From Linyphia triangularis (Eukaryota; Arthropoda; Arachnida; Araneae; Linyphiidae), in the NCBI GenBank assembly GCA_963978545.1, contig OZ021731.1, positions 58,143,242 to 58,207,241 of the forward strand: a stretch of 64,000 nucleotides of DNA, given 5' to 3'. Below are positions 22,912 through 35,690 of this stretch, one piece after another (within the stretch, counting starts at the first letter, position 1; every line of letters starts with the position of its first letter). A program made the position numbers and the translations under genes. The notes under the pieces were generated by a model that was not told the origin of the DNA, made no database searches, and was given only the letters and a program-made list of their open reading frames with translations.

Positions 22912-23196
22912 GCTGAAGTTTTATCATTTTGAGTATGGAGGGAATTTCAAAAATCACGAACTCAGAAAAATGCGTTCGAAACATCAAAGGATCTATTGCA
23001 GCAATGCTAAATTCTCCATAAAAATATAGTTTTTCTACAATTGCAGTTATCGGATCAGCGCAAAAACTTGCCAAAATAAGGAGAAGGTTTTCAAATATAT
23101 ATATGTTTAAATATGAAGGTTTATAAATATGTAAAAAATAGGAAATTGATATTTTTATTATTTTTTGTGAAAACAAGAGGTACCAAGTCTCCTTAA

Positions 23197-24683
23197 TGTT
23201 TAAATTGATCTTAATTACACTTTTCTAACCACCGATAATATAAGAGTTTTAACGAATCGGCCACACATCATTCCGATCAGCCAATCAGATCAGGGTGTAG
23301 TAGTAAAACCGCTTCACATATCGTAGTAGCGCATTCGATGGGCTCAATTAAGCTTGTCTCAATGTATAACTGTCGGTTTGTTGATGAAAATAAACTGCTC
23401 AAGTACGAGTTTGCACATGGCCATCCTTTAAGTACGAAATACTGTGTATAGGGCTCTTGATTAAAATTTGACGAAATATTCCTATGTACTTAATAGGCAT
23501 CAAACATATTAGATAGGATTCATTTTTTTTTTTATATAGGGGACTGGAGAGTGAATGAGGTGTGTGAGAATATTTCATATTCCGCAAATGGTAGTAATGA
23601 TGATGATGTTGGAGAAATGAGGTGATATTTACTTGATGATGCTGATAGCTCACTAGCACGGCATAGAGAAGAAGTTTGCAATTCGCCTACAAACTACAAT
23701 GAAAAGAATTGGCCTATATTTCTAACAACGATAACCATTCGGTGTACATCTATTTCTTAGTTTTATTCATGTGTTTGCTTCTTTGCTGTTCCTACCAAAT
23801 CAAATACTTTAAATGAGCGTTCTTTAAGCAGCATTTTCCCTCTTCTCAATCATGGATTTCACAACAAAGAATGTTTCATATCTTTTTTTTTTTATAATAA
23901 ATTTCCAAATATTCTCAAATGGTGTTTGATATTTGTTGTGTTGTTTATCGATGTAGTTGGTGAATTCATTCGAAAGAAACGGTAATTTTTTTGATTTTGA
24001 ATTAGGATAACTAAAACTAGGTGTGCGTCCCAATAAAGTAGGTTTATGGTAATCCGTGAGAAGATTTAGAAACTATCTATTCACAGATCTATAAAAATTT
24101 AAAAGAATTGGTAGTAGGATATGTAATAGTCATTAGTGCTAATATAGCAGGTTAAATTTCAGCATGGTTCTTGTAAATCTTTACAAGGAATACTATATTG
24201 GGGTAACAATTTTAATGGACGCTCTAGTTACACATAGGCATATTCAGATACTAGTAATTACAAAATTGATACGTCCGAGCATGTTGAAAATTGACCATCA
24301 ACTGATGCAGTTGATTCAAGTTTACCGGTAGAGGGCGCAACAATCACCTTAAGAGGAAGTCATAATACAGAGCAATACATGAAATTTAAATGACGAATAC
24401 AGCTTCAAAAGTTTCGACGATTTTTTTTTTTTTAATTCTAAATACAAATAATGTACTCAAACTTTTCACTTGTTGTCTACGTAATAAACTAGCATAATTA
24501 AAATATCTATGGCCCAAATCCTTTGTATCGTAGGAATTTTTGTTTTACTTAAGACTTCAGTTTATGTGCTGCTATGCTATACTAACTGGCATTAATTAAT
24601 AATATTTTTTAAATTTTATTTTCGATTGTCATCAATAAGGTCTCCAAACACTATTCACTGAGTTTTCTGGTATAATTCAACTA
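23197..24683. other. A+T-rich intergenic DNA
   Basis: No gene recognised. Open frames at 23399-23659 and 23824-24033 on the minus strand lack splice context and family signatures. Confidence 0.45.
24325..24338 (+). promoter_or_regulatory. Possible CTCF-like insulator site
   Basis: CCGGTAGAGGGCGC differs from the CTCF core pattern CCASYAGRKGGCRS at a single position (third base). It is a better match than the site near 8.9 kb. Confidence 0.35.
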
Positions 24684-25088
24684 GGGTTTTGGAACATCGC
24701 ACAACTTTCAATTATACTATAATACTGACATGGATTTGTGTTATTTACCGTTAATACATTGCCATCATACATATAGAAAAAAATTTCAGTTTGGCGATAT
24801 TTTTTACGATAATTCTTTCCAAAAAAAAAAAAAAAACAGTGATTTTGAACAAAATCGATAAAGCCGTGATTTAGTAATTACTGAAAAACTTAATTTTTTC
24901 AATAGCAGCTACCTTATACGCATGCACGATTTTGACGAAAACCTTAATGGTAGGTCCCATGGCCGCCACTAACCCTCATACCAAATTTGAACATCGTTGG
25001 TCATTTTGTTTGGGAGTTATGCTAACCACACACACATTTTCTCTAGATCACATTTTTGAAATCAGGATATTCCAAAACGTGGAAAAAT

Positions 25089-25133
<45 letters not shown>

Positions 25134-25206
25134 GAAAATTGTGTTTTTGACCGAATTCTATACTTTCATTACCCTATGTATACATACATATGGATAATTG
25201 AAAGGA
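24684..25206 (+). mobile_element. Non-autonomous dispersed element, copy 2 (TTATGCTGACCAC family)
   Basis: It starts TTTTGGAACATCGCACAACT and carries GGGAGTTATGCTAACCACAC, a 42-base A run and the exit CATTACCCTATGTATACATA. It is collinear with the copy at 13461-14178 but shorter internally. Confidence 0.75.
25091..25132 (+). repeat. Pure A run, 42 bases
   Basis: It occupies the A-rich position found in every copy of this element family. It is probably prone to length change and sequencing error. Confidence 0.95.
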
Positions 25207-26165
25207 ATAAAAATTCAATTAAAAAATTCCAAAAAGAAATTTAATAGTCATTTCAAATTTTAATAATAACAAAGTTCCAATACCACAATATCCAAATAAG
25301 CTTTGGATGCATTTGATTAAAAAGACAAATCTGGGAAACGTCCACTCATGAAAAAATACCTCAGAAATGACCCAATAACATCAAACAAAAACCGGAAAAA
25401 ACTCATTCCCGGAACTTATAGAGCCATTTCGGATATTATTTCCATCAGAGACACCACACACAAAAACTCGATTCAAAATCGATGAGTGGAGAAACATTGC
25501 ATCCGTTACTGAACCCGAAAAGGCACTCGCAATTGCAATGCAAACATCATAATACTTCAACCGAGTGCTCTCTCCCTATTGAGCCTAATGGACAAAAGCA
25601 CTCTGCCATTGGCGCGATCTAATCAAGCGGCGGCGGGACAAAACGGCGAACAAATGGCGCCAATTTAAATGAAAAACGCGCGCTCTCCCGCCCCCAACAC
25701 ATCACAACTGGATTTGTGAATGGAATAAAGGATATTACTGCTCTTGTGGGTGCTGTTTCGGTGGTTTTTTGGTATTTTTTAAAAAATGTTTGGAGTTTGT
25801 GGCGTGAGTGGTTGACGCCAAATGTCGCCAAAAAAAGCATATGTTGGGCATTTATTAACTAATGGGAAAGTGGTATAAGAACGCTTGATATTGAAACGTT
25901 TACCAAGATTTTAGATTGAATGAACTTACTTCAAAAGAACGGAGAACAATGTCTTAATTTATTCCTCTAATAAAACTGTACACATAAAAAATAAAAATAA
26001 AAAATTGAGAAACTTATTTTTAAGGATAAACAAAGTCAACATCACCAAAATTCTCAATGAATTTTTTGACCAGGGCTATGACAAGCGGGTCAAACCAAAT
26101 TACGGAGGTGAGCAATCTTACTTATAAATATATATGATATATAAATGTATATATTTCTCTTTTTT
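25207..26165. other. Intergenic DNA with a small G+C-rich island
   Basis: Most is A+T-rich, but about 25560-25710 is clearly richer in G+C and CpG (for example TGGCGCGATC and GCGGCGGCGGGAC-like runs) and holds two E2F-like cores (TTGGCGCGA and ATGGCGCCAAT). It could be a promoter, an enhancer or an exonless CpG patch. No start site or exon was seen. Confidence 0.35.
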
Positions 26166-27352
26166 TTTAATTCCCGCATTTTTTTTAATTCAATTTTAAA
26201 TATTTCGAAAAGACCATAAACACAAATTTCTGCTCACTGAGCTTTTTCTTTTTTTCTTTCCATTTTTTTAAATTTGCAACCTAGGTTTGTTTGCTGGATT
26301 TTGTTGGGAAAACGACACATTCGGAATGAATCAAATGTGACGTCACTTCATCTGAAACAATTTGGCTTGAAACGCAAAAGCGGAAACCAGTTTTGCAAGT
26401 TTGTCGCAAATGACGCCAACCGGTATGGGACAAAGCACTTGTCTACCAAACACACACACACTAGCTATTTGGCAGAAACCTCACGATAATCATAGAGAAC
26501 GGAAGGATGTCGTGACGTCACAGCTATAGCTAAGAGTTATTATCGGACTGCGAAACTTTTTTAAAGAACTTGTGTTTGAATATTTGAATTTTTGTTTTAA
26601 ATCCTTCATAAATATAAACTAATTTCACTCGTTTTTAAAAAAAACGGGAACTGTCCATTGTACAATACGGAAAAAAAAAATCCGAATGATGGCTATATCT
26701 TCGGTTCTAATTGTCGTAGAATTTTGAGGTTTGAACCAAAATGTTTTGTTAACGATTTTCTATACGTGTGATGCAAACGAAAAAAAAAAATCGAGAGGTT
26801 TTCGACCATGATAATAGACAATTTCCGCATTTTTTAAAAACGAGTGAAATTAGTACATATTTATGAAGAATTTCTTTCTGATTCCAAATATTTAAACAAA
26901 AGTTCTTTAAAAAAATTAGTTATTTAAATATTAAGAAAAGAAAATGCCACAAAACCGAGTCAAAACCAGTCCGATCAAAACAGTCAACAAAATTCGTGAC
27001 GTAAAGAGATCTCTGCGTTTCTATGGTTATCGTGAGGTTTCTGCCAACTAGTTATCGTTAAAAAAGTTGGCGTTGGTAGACCATTGCCACATTCCGTACA
27101 GGTTGGCGTGATTTGCGAGAAACTTGCTAATCTGGTTTCCGCTGCTGCATTTCAAGCCAAGATGTTTGAGATCTCTTTACGTCACGTTCAATGCCAACAA
27201 AATGAGTCGTTTTCTCGCCAACCTCAAACAAGGTAATTTTGATCGCAAATTACAAAAAAGAAAAAGCGCATTGAGCAAAAAATTTTATGTTTATAGCCTT
27301 TTCGAAACATTTAGAATTGAATAAAAAAAAATTTAAAAATGCTGGAATCGTC
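26166..27352. mobile_element. Giant inverted repeat, foldback element of about 1.2 kb
   Basis: The left arm (about 26166-26660) and the right arm (about 26815-27352) are reverse complements with scattered changes. Matched landmarks include GACGTCAC/GTGACGTAAAG, AAGCGGAAACCAG versus CTGGTTTCCGCTG, and GGCAGAAACCTCACGATAA/TTATCGTGAGGTTTCTGCC. The arms are about 500 bp with a 150-bp centre. No protein is encoded and no target duplication was certain. Confidence 0.8.
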
Positions 27353-28906
27353 CATTGTAGTATTTAAAAAAAAAATATTACATAAGAGTCTAAAGTAAAA
27401 AATAAATTAGAAGAAAGGTTTTTAATGGTAATTTTGTTTAATAGAACAGCCAGATAATTTATTTCGCCAATCCCCAGCCAAACACAGCCAAGTCTTCGTT
27501 AGAAGTCATTTTCAGACAGGATTCCTCTTTGTAGCAACCCCCCCCCCCCTCCGAAAATACCTCAAGCTAGTTCCGTATTTTTTCAAACTTCTGGCATGGA
27601 ATCAATACCAAATCCTTCAATATAATTAACCGGAACACAGCAAAAGGTTTGTGGGGGATGTACAGATTCCTAAAAGAGCACGGAGGTGGGGGGACAAACA
27701 CACTCAAAAGTGGAGGGGGTCGGGTAAATTGAATTTATAAAACTGAGGGTAGGGGCAAATCGGAGAAAAAGCCCCCCCGTGAAAAATTGAAAAATAAAAT
27801 GCCAGAACGAGTCAAGGGAACTCAGATTTTAAGTGGCGTAGTAGGAGTGGTTTGATGGTTTTTCGGGAAAGGGGGGGATTTTTTCAAATTTTTGTAAGGG
27901 AATTGGAGAGGTTTTTATTCCCGGCGTTTGCGATGAGATATTTTCAGTGGGGTTGTTTTGGGAAAGTCCATAGCTAAAGAGGATTAATACGGCACAAAAT
28001 AGGGCCCAGAGTTGGAATTTTGCACACGCTATGATTCACTAAATTGTTTTGGCTACTTCCGAAATTCGAAATAAGGTGGGGGGGGGGGGGTGGAGGAAGA
28101 GTTGGGGAGAGGTGGGGGGAGGGGGAGGACGAATAAAAATGTTCATGTAGGGGATTATTTGTTTCGTAATGTTTTTTGGTCTATATCTTAATACTAATAT
28201 CTCTACTCTGTGGTAAGAAAAAGTTTTTTTTTTTTCAATGATTGAAATTTTTTTTATTTCAGCAAATACTTTAAAGCGCGGTTTAGAATTTTCATATTTC
28301 TAACTCTTGTTAAAGAGATGTATGACATAAATTTTAAATTCGGATTTTTTTTTATGACGCAGAAAATAAACAGATTTTTCTTGGCTGAATGATTGTTCTA
28401 AGCTATTGTCAGCAGAAATTGTATGAGTAGAAACAATTTTTTTATGGAACAATTGGAGTGAGACTAATATCTAGTGCAATGAGAGTCTCAAATTGGTATA
28501 AATTCTATACTTAAAAAAAAATTTGCGAAAGTTTCCATCTAAATTTATTTGACAATTTTCATTAACTCCTTCATATGTTAGAATATGTTGACAAAATGAA
28601 TTAGCCATTATTTTTCCTATACAACTTTAAAAAAAGAGAAGATTGAGAAGGTTTTAAAGATTGTATCCGATTAACAACTCGCCACTTCACGGATTTGTTC
28701 ATCGAATCTTCTTACACTCTTCATCAAAACAAAAAAGAACGTTATTTTTCATATTTAAAGCAAAAACTGTTTTGAGGACATTATTTTGTTTGACTGAAAA
28801 AAGAACGATAAATTTGAATGGACAAAATTCTGAAACTCTTGCGGAAAATAATTTGGAATCGAAAATTAGAGTACATAAGTCAGTAGCTGAAACCCGTGCT
28901 TCAAAT
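27353..28906. other. Intergenic DNA with strand-asymmetric G runs
   Basis: About 27535-28135 is rich in G runs on the plus strand, with one C run at 27539-27550. The densest part (28077-28130) has at least five runs of four or more G and could form a G-quadruplex. No gene was recognised, and an open frame at 28661-28921 is not supported. Confidence 0.5.
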
Positions 28907-29543
28907 TTTACATCATTCTGAATTTTTTATAGAAACTGGAGAAAAGTGAGTAGATTAGGAATCCACTGGTCTGCCGTGGCAAAAATGGCCAAAACTGATC
29001 AATAATTGACTTGGAATGAGTTGAACTAAAATCCGATTGCCAAATTTGTCATAACTTGCCAAAAAGAGAACAAACTTTTTCGTCTGGCAACCCACTGCAT
29101 TTTGATTTTCAATGAGAAAAAGCGCAAACAATTTCAGATCTCTGGCTCGGAAAACTTGTATCTTTTAAAAGTAAGCCAAATTGGCGACATCAGTTACGTC
29201 ATCCGTGACGTAATATTTTTTGCCAACTTGGCTCTCTTTTAATAGATGCAAGTAGACCGTCGCCAGATATCTGAATCGTCTGCAACCTTCTTAATAGAAA
29301 ATTAAAGAGTGAGGGTTACCAAATAAAAATAAAAAATGCTCATTATTTGGCAAGTTATGGCGCATTTGGCAATTGGATTTAGTTCAACTTATTAAAAGTC
29401 GATTTTTGACCAGTTTCGGCCATTTTTGCCACGGCCAACCTGTGAATTCGTAATCTACTCACTCTTCTCTAATTTCTATAAAAAAATTCAGAATGATGTT
29501 CGATGGGGTCCAAAAATTGCAGTCGTCTCTCAGTCTATTAGCA
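28907..29543 (+). mobile_element. Foldback element, copy 2, left end missing
   Basis: It starts inside the family sequence at CATCATTCTGAA and runs through GAATCCACTGGTCTGCCGTG to the complete right end TTGCAGTCGTCTCTCAGTC. The arms are self-complementary as in the other two copies. Confidence 0.8.
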
Positions 29544-29544
29544 A

Positions 29545-30120
29545 TCAATACGCATGAGTGTTTCAACATGTTCTCATAACTTATTAGTAATACCATTTAC
29601 TTAATATTGAATTACTCAAGTAACTCCTACTTATTACTCTTGTAAGTCACGAAAATTCCAAACGTGTAGTCTTCAACAATTCATGTGTGGCTCCACTGAT
29701 AGATAATTGTAGCTTTTCCATAATCAAACCATGACTTGAATATTTCACTTTTGAGATAATGAGACATTCCTCGAGTAATATTTTAACTCTTGTTTGACCG
29801 CTTAAAATTAGTTGGAAACGTAATAGTTTACATTTTTAACGTTTGTCGTTGTTGGCATCTGTTCGAAATTTTTAGAGCTGTGGTTGTATGGAAAATGAAA
29901 GAATTGAATCGCATCATATTCTGATGCAATATGACTTAAAAGTTTCATTCTAAAAAAATTTTAATAAAATATTTTGCTTCCGAAATGTCTTTCCTAGATG
30001 AAAATGATTCATAATCTTTAAAATACCATACAATTGAAAATATAAATTATTCAATTTGATTAGCGTGGTCATAATTTCCTTTACAGAAAAGATCTGCTAA
30101 ACTGATTACACTTATGTTTT
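29545..30120. other. A+T-rich intergenic DNA
   Basis: No gene or repeat recognised. Confidence 0.45.
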
Positions 30121-30124
30121 TTAA

Positions 30125-30328
30125 CCCTTTGCACTCCAGTGGTGCCTCTCAGGCGCCACACGATTGGATGCCAAATCACGAGAGGACCATTAGGTGTGAT
30201 GCGGAAATTCGATTCAAGGCCAATGACTGTGTTTAGTTTCTATGAAGCAAATCCATAAACACCAGCCGAACCTAAAATGTCTCGAGTTGCTGATTCCTCC
30301 GCGCGAAAAAGGCCTGGAGTGCAAAGGG
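30125..30328 (+). mobile_element. piggyBac-like MITE, 204 bp, TTAA-flanked, copy 1
   Basis: TTAA at 30121-30124 and 30329-30332 flank perfect 15-bp inverted repeats CCCTTTGCACTCCAG. Just inside the left end is a palindrome, GTGGTGCC-tctca-GGCGCCAC. A related copy is at 61761-61967. No coding frame, so it depends on a piggyBac transposase elsewhere. Confidence 0.9.
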
Positions 30329-30332
30329 TTAA

Positions 30333-30986
30333 TGCATTGTATTTCTGTTAGTTTTCGAGATGGAGTTTTGATTTTTTTTTAAAGAATAATTATGTATCGA
30401 GAACCCTTTTATAGTTCACTTTTTCCTACTGCAATTAATATTTAAATGTTAAAATTCTCTATTTCTTACATTAAATTACCCATAGCATTCACACATTCTT
30501 TTTATCAATCCTTAACTTATTTTGAGCATGTTTGCAATTTACACTCACTTCATATCTTTATTAGAAAAAGAAATAAACACCGTAAAAAACCTTTTTGGGG
30601 TTCCATGAACAGATATTATGCTGGTTTAAAATGTGTCTCCATAACGCAAAATGCAGAGAAAACTTTTATTTATAGCACTAAACATATTTGTATTTGCTTT
30701 TGGCGGCGTACTCCTTTTCATTTCTGCAACACAAACAAAAACGAACTCTGAATGAAAAATATTGAAATTTAATACGTTCTTTCTCAAAGCCTATATTTCC
30801 CTCAAAAAAGGTGGAATGGTCTTAGTCATTTTTTTATAGATATTATTAGGAAACCCGAAATGTAGAAGAACTTTGAATCTAAAAGAACTTAAATTTCAAA
30901 TGTGTACTTAAAAAGATAAGATGAGTAAAAAAGAAGGGAATGTTTTATGACTTTGACAATATTATTTGAGTATTCAGTTTGTTTTT
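30333..30986. other. A+T-rich intergenic DNA
   Basis: No gene supported. A 101-codon plus-strand frame (30446-30751) is low-complexity and lacks a signature. Confidence 0.45.
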
Positions 30987-31497
30987 AAATCCTTTACATT
31001 AACTTCGATTTTGTAGGTTTGACGAAAGCGACGGAATCTGCGGATACCTAATTAACCATTCTTGCCATCATCCAATCGGGCTGAAACTTGGCACATAGAT
31101 TCGGTGTCGATAACAATGCTTTCTATCAAATTTTGATAATGTAACTGTCACTAGAAGGTCGCTTTTACGGAATACTAATAAACCAACTTTCCGTCATCCA
31201 ATCGCGTTAAAAAAGACTTGAACCGACCATTGTTGAAACTCTTTCCCGTTTCCTAATTATTATTTTTTTAATAAATAAATAATACAATTGGTTAAATCAG
31301 AATAAATTCAAGATATTTGGATGTAGATGTGAGTGTAACGTTTATTTTTAATAAGTTTTGAATTATAGTTTTCGCACATTTTACTGATAGAAATGTTTTT
31401 GATATTTAAAATTAGTTGCAAACACCAAATACACGTTGTTTACAGATTCAGCGCTGTGTTAAGGAGTAGAAAACTTGGCAATGGATATAAAGGATTG
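30987..31497 (+). mobile_element. ATCCAATCG dispersed repeat, near-complete copy
   Basis: It opens AAATCCTTTACATTAACTTC and closes GATATAAAGGATT, an inverted AAATCCTTTATAT terminal repeat. Inside are the ATCCAATCGGGCTGAAACTT phrase, TAACTGTCACTAGAAGGTCG and a second ATCCAATCG. The family consensus is near 500 bp and non-coding. Confidence 0.7.
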
Positions 31498-31499
31498 AT

Positions 31500-34222
31500 A
31501 TTAAAAACTTTGTTTTTAAGGTATACATATACAATTGAGATGATTTCATTTTTAGGTTATAATTTCAAACTTTTTGGCAGTATATCAGAATTAAAAATGA
31601 TGCATTTTTATATATAAACTCTTTTTTTCCGTCAATTTTTTAATCAGCTAATTGCAATTAAAGTGACTAATTAGGACATTATTAGAACATACATAAATAA
31701 ACTTGTAATTAACTTAGAGGTATTATTTTTATTGCAAATAAGAGATATTATATTAACGCATGTTCCTATGGAGAATTTTGAATTTGGCTACAATATTTAT
31801 TTAATTTTAAGTTTTTAAATAAAAAGTTTTAAAAAAATACATAGTTTTTAACAAAAAATTAAGATTAAAATATGCATAAAAAATGTGTTTATAACAATAT
31901 AAATTATATTCTCAATAGAAAACACATTCACGACTATTGTCTGCAAAACAAAATTAGAATTTTGTAAACTGGATCATTTATTATGAAGTTATGACCGTTG
32001 GCTTAAAGTCATAACACCCAAATGCCATTCTTCAGAAAACGCTTTTAAAGTTTTCTACACTAATGAAAGTGATACAAAACAGGTTCAACAAAACTTACTG
32101 TAATTTAAAAAGTAATTTGAGTTACAGAAAGAAAATGGTATCATTTTAATGGTAATGAATTCGGGAATATTTTAAAACCAAAAAACAAAAACACAGACTT
32201 GAGTCAAATTTCGCGATTCCTAATGTATACCTTAAGAGTTATATTATTTAAAAGTTACTTCTTAGAAGTTCTTCATCATACTAAATCAACTTATACCGTT
32301 ATTCTACTGTGTGTATTTTAGCTTAAGGAAATATACATAAAAAGCAATATCACTTATTTGATAGAAATGTTAGATTCGACATTGCTCGTTTCTTTTCAAC
32401 AAATATTGTAAAGAAAACGTCGAAAACAAAGTTTACCATTTTGAAATTGCACATTTGTTTTAATAAGATTGGTATAGACTTGGATGTGGATTCTATTTCA
32501 AGTTTTATTGCAGACTTGGTCTTTGAATTTCTGAGATGTATTCATAAAAAATACACAACCTGACTTTTCCTCTGATAAATTTGCTTCCGAGTATTGATTT
32601 GTATTTGTTATAAAATGCAACTAAAAATCTTTTGCTTTTTCCACTATTTTTAAAGTTTGATTTTTATAATACATCGAAAAAAATATTTTCGAGGACTTTA
32701 GTAATTAAAATTGTTTGATGTTTTTATTTTATGATCCCTGTTCCCAACAATATTAAATGTTAATAATAAAATTCAAAGGGATTTCTGTTTATTTTAAAGT
32801 AATGTTATTTTGAAAAATGCCTCGATTGAAACGTATCGTTAAAATAACGAAGTTCGTTTACTCTGTGTTGGACAAAATTCATTATTTCTAATATAATTGC
32901 CATGAATCGTTCGTTTATAAGTTTCGTCATGGTTTTTCGCCTCTGTACACTCAAATTTGTGTTATTTCTTATCTGTTTATGTGTTAAGTTATATTGAGTA
33001 GAAATTGTCTCCATGTTATTTATTACTTAAGGATTAAATAATGAATACACTAATAGATTTTCAAGTAACGTAAGAGACAATTGTGTAGCAATAATATGAA
33101 AAGAAAAGACTCATTTTTAAAAAGAGAGACTGCAGAGTGTCAGTGAGGCTTGATAGTGGAAACTTGGAGGTTAGGCGACTATTCAATCTACCATAGGTAA
33201 TATTAATGATTAAAAAAAAGAAAATGAACTAAATATCAAAATACTTTTTAAAAACCATTCTCTAACAAATATTGTGAAAAGTAAATTTTTTATTTTTCGC
33301 TCCAGTACACACACTACACTGAAAATTGAGAAAATTGGTAAAAATAATCATTTTTGTTTTTTAATCCAAAATTTTCTCAAACTTAGTCGCTTTAAAATTG
33401 CATTACATTCTTTTTGACATTCAAAACACTCTTCAAAGTAAGCTCATTTTTCTCAAAGTTCACATTATTAAAAGATTACTTCCACGAACTTTAAACTTCA
33501 TTTGTAAGGAACTGTTATTTTTTTTTTTTAGTGTAAGAATTTTCTTCGCAAAGATAACTTCAGCTTGAATCAACCAATTAAAAATGTTTTAAATGAAATT
33601 TAAACTGTATAATGCTACTAGAATCTAATTCATCCATGAATTTTTAATTTAATTTTAAGTCTTAATATTTTTATATAAAGTGGGTAATTTTAAATACTTT
33701 TCAGACAAAATTCTATGGGGGTGAAAAAGCTATTTTAAGTTACATTTATAATTGTATGAGGTTTTCTGATGCAAATCATCGTGATTCATTTGCAGATAAT
33801 ATTTAAGAATCTAAATAAATTGCAAATTGAGTTATACTTAGCTCAATTAGATTCTAATTAAACAATTAATTTTTAATCGATCAATTAAAAGTTATCAAAT
33901 AAACTTTTTATGCAGATTTGTTAGTTTTTGACACTTGTTAAGTGTAATATGCCATCACAGTAAATGCAATGTGTTTCATCAGATTTGAAAGATAGAATAC
34001 CCAAAAGTGATAGCACAATCCATGGCATGTTTAAAGCCATTATTTTGATTTTTAAGAAAACTAACACATTTACAACGGTTAGCAACTTCATTCTGATTTC
34101 ATAAGTCAGTTGATAAAGCCTCACTGATTTGACACACGAATACCGTTTTCTGAAATGATCATGGCTCAATTTAAAGCAAATAAGCACAGGATAGCCACAA
34201 TTAAATTGACACAGGTTTAGAT
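31500..34222. other. A+T-rich intergenic DNA
   Basis: No gene recognised. The stretch has very low G+C with no clear repeats. Confidence 0.45.
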
Positions 34223-34886
34223 ATAGTCCGAGAGGCGACTGCAATTTTTGGACCCCATCGAACATCATTCTGAATTTTTTAGAGAAATTGGAGAAAAGTG
34301 AGTAGATTACGAATCCACTGGTCTGCTGTGGCAAAAATGGCCGAAACTGATCAAAAATTGACTTGGAATGAGTTGAACTAAAATACGATTGCCAAATATG
34401 TCATAACTTGCCAAAAAAAGAACCCTCTTTTTCGTCTGGCAACCCACCGCATTTTGATTTTCAATGAGAAAAAGTGCAAACGATTTCTGATCCATGGTTC
34501 GGAAAACTTGTATCTTTTAAAAGTAAGCCAAATTGGCGACATCAGTTACTTCATTAGTGACGTAATGTTTAATGCCAATTTGGCTCATTTTAAAAAGATG
34601 CAAGAAAGCCGTCGCCAGGTATCTGAATCGTCTGCATCCTTCTTAATTGAAAATTAAAGAGTGAGGGTTACCAAATAAAAAAAAATACTGATTATTTGGC
34701 AAGTTATGGCGCATTTGGCAATTGGATTTAGTTCAACTTATGAAAAGTCTATTTTTGACCAGTTTCGGCCATTTTTGCCACGGCAGACCAGTGGATTCGT
34801 AATCTACTAACTTTTTCCAATTTCTATAAAAAATTCAGAATGGTGTTCGATGGGGTCCAAAAATTGCAGTCGCCTCTCAGTCTAAT
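34223..34886 (+). mobile_element. Foldback element, copy 3, complete
   Basis: Both ends are present: TAGTCCGAGAGGCGACTGC on the left and GCAGTCGCCTCTCAGTCTAA on the right. The arms extend about 220 bp at high identity, and an inner pair (AGCCAAATTGGC/GCCAATTTGGCT) continues the pairing around CATTAGTGACGTAATG, so the whole element is one hairpin. Confidence 0.85.
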
Positions 34887-34889
34887 ACT

Positions 34890-35344
34890 TCGTAGAAATC
34901 AACAGATCCTCATAATTCATATAAACGTAATATTTCTCCTAATTTTTTTTTCTAAAATTATTAAAAATAAAAGTAAAAACCATAAAAAATGTTTTTGATA
35001 TCGGACTTTTATATGCTTCGTCAATTTTTATATGCAATTGCAACTTATTGAGCTCCGATCGAGTTTTCATATTGTTGGACGACTATGAAGAAAACATCAA
35101 TTTCGAACTATTTACTAACTTTTTTCTTTTGCTTATAAACTTGATTGAATATAATGTCATCCACGACGAGGCTATCTGGAAAGTTTCAGTTGGATCAGAT
35201 GACAAGTGAGTTAATTATCCTTCCTAAGATTTTGCCTCGTCAACCTTATTAGGGGAAAGTTAATCATAAAGTATCACCAAATTGAAAACTTTTGAATTAG
35301 GCTTGGTATGTGGATAATAGAACGTGAGTAAAAGATAATAAGTC
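34890..35344. other. A+T-rich intergenic DNA
   Basis: No gene recognised. Traces of the ATCCAATCG family (in reverse) may begin near 35150. Confidence 0.4.
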
Positions 35345-35690
35345 AGACTTAGAGTGATAGAGATGTGTATGTAAGCGGTGTTTTAGAGACAGCCCCAAAA
35401 ATTCTATAAAAAGCATTAGTTATCGATAATGAGTGTATGCCAAGTTTCAACTCGATCGGATGACCGGAAGTTTTCTTTTAATTAGAAGCGCCAATAAAAG
35501 CATATGTAAAGCGACATTTAAGAGACAGTGACAGTCCCTAAAACTTGATAGAATGCATTGACATCAAATCAATTAGCCAAGTCATCTCGTTTGGATTACT
35601 GCAAGCTTTTTGATTATTAGACATCCGCAGATTTGCACACCACACATTCTCACAAAGAAACAAAATCGAATACAAGGGATTTAAAAATAC
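35345..35690 (-). repeat. ATCCAATCG dispersed repeat, reversed copy
   Basis: The reverse complement carries AAATCCCTTGTATTCGATTT, CTGCGGATGTCTAATAATC, GACTGTCACTGTCTCTTAAA and CATCCGATCGAGTTGAAACT, in family order. Confidence 0.65.

Larger units (their letters stand above)
21528..23192 (+). mobile_element. TTAA-flanked element with two nested insertions
   Basis: TTAA at 21524-21527 and 23193-23196 flank ends GGGACTCTGTACC and GGAGACTTGGTACC (the right end read inward). The copy at 47648-48373 has the same ends and the same TTAA. Removing a nested 107-bp element (21821-21927) and a nested 778-bp element (22134-22911) leaves about 780 bp, close to the other copy. The TTAA target suits piggyBac or Sola3. 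No transposase was seen, so it is non-autonomous. Confidence 0.82.
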
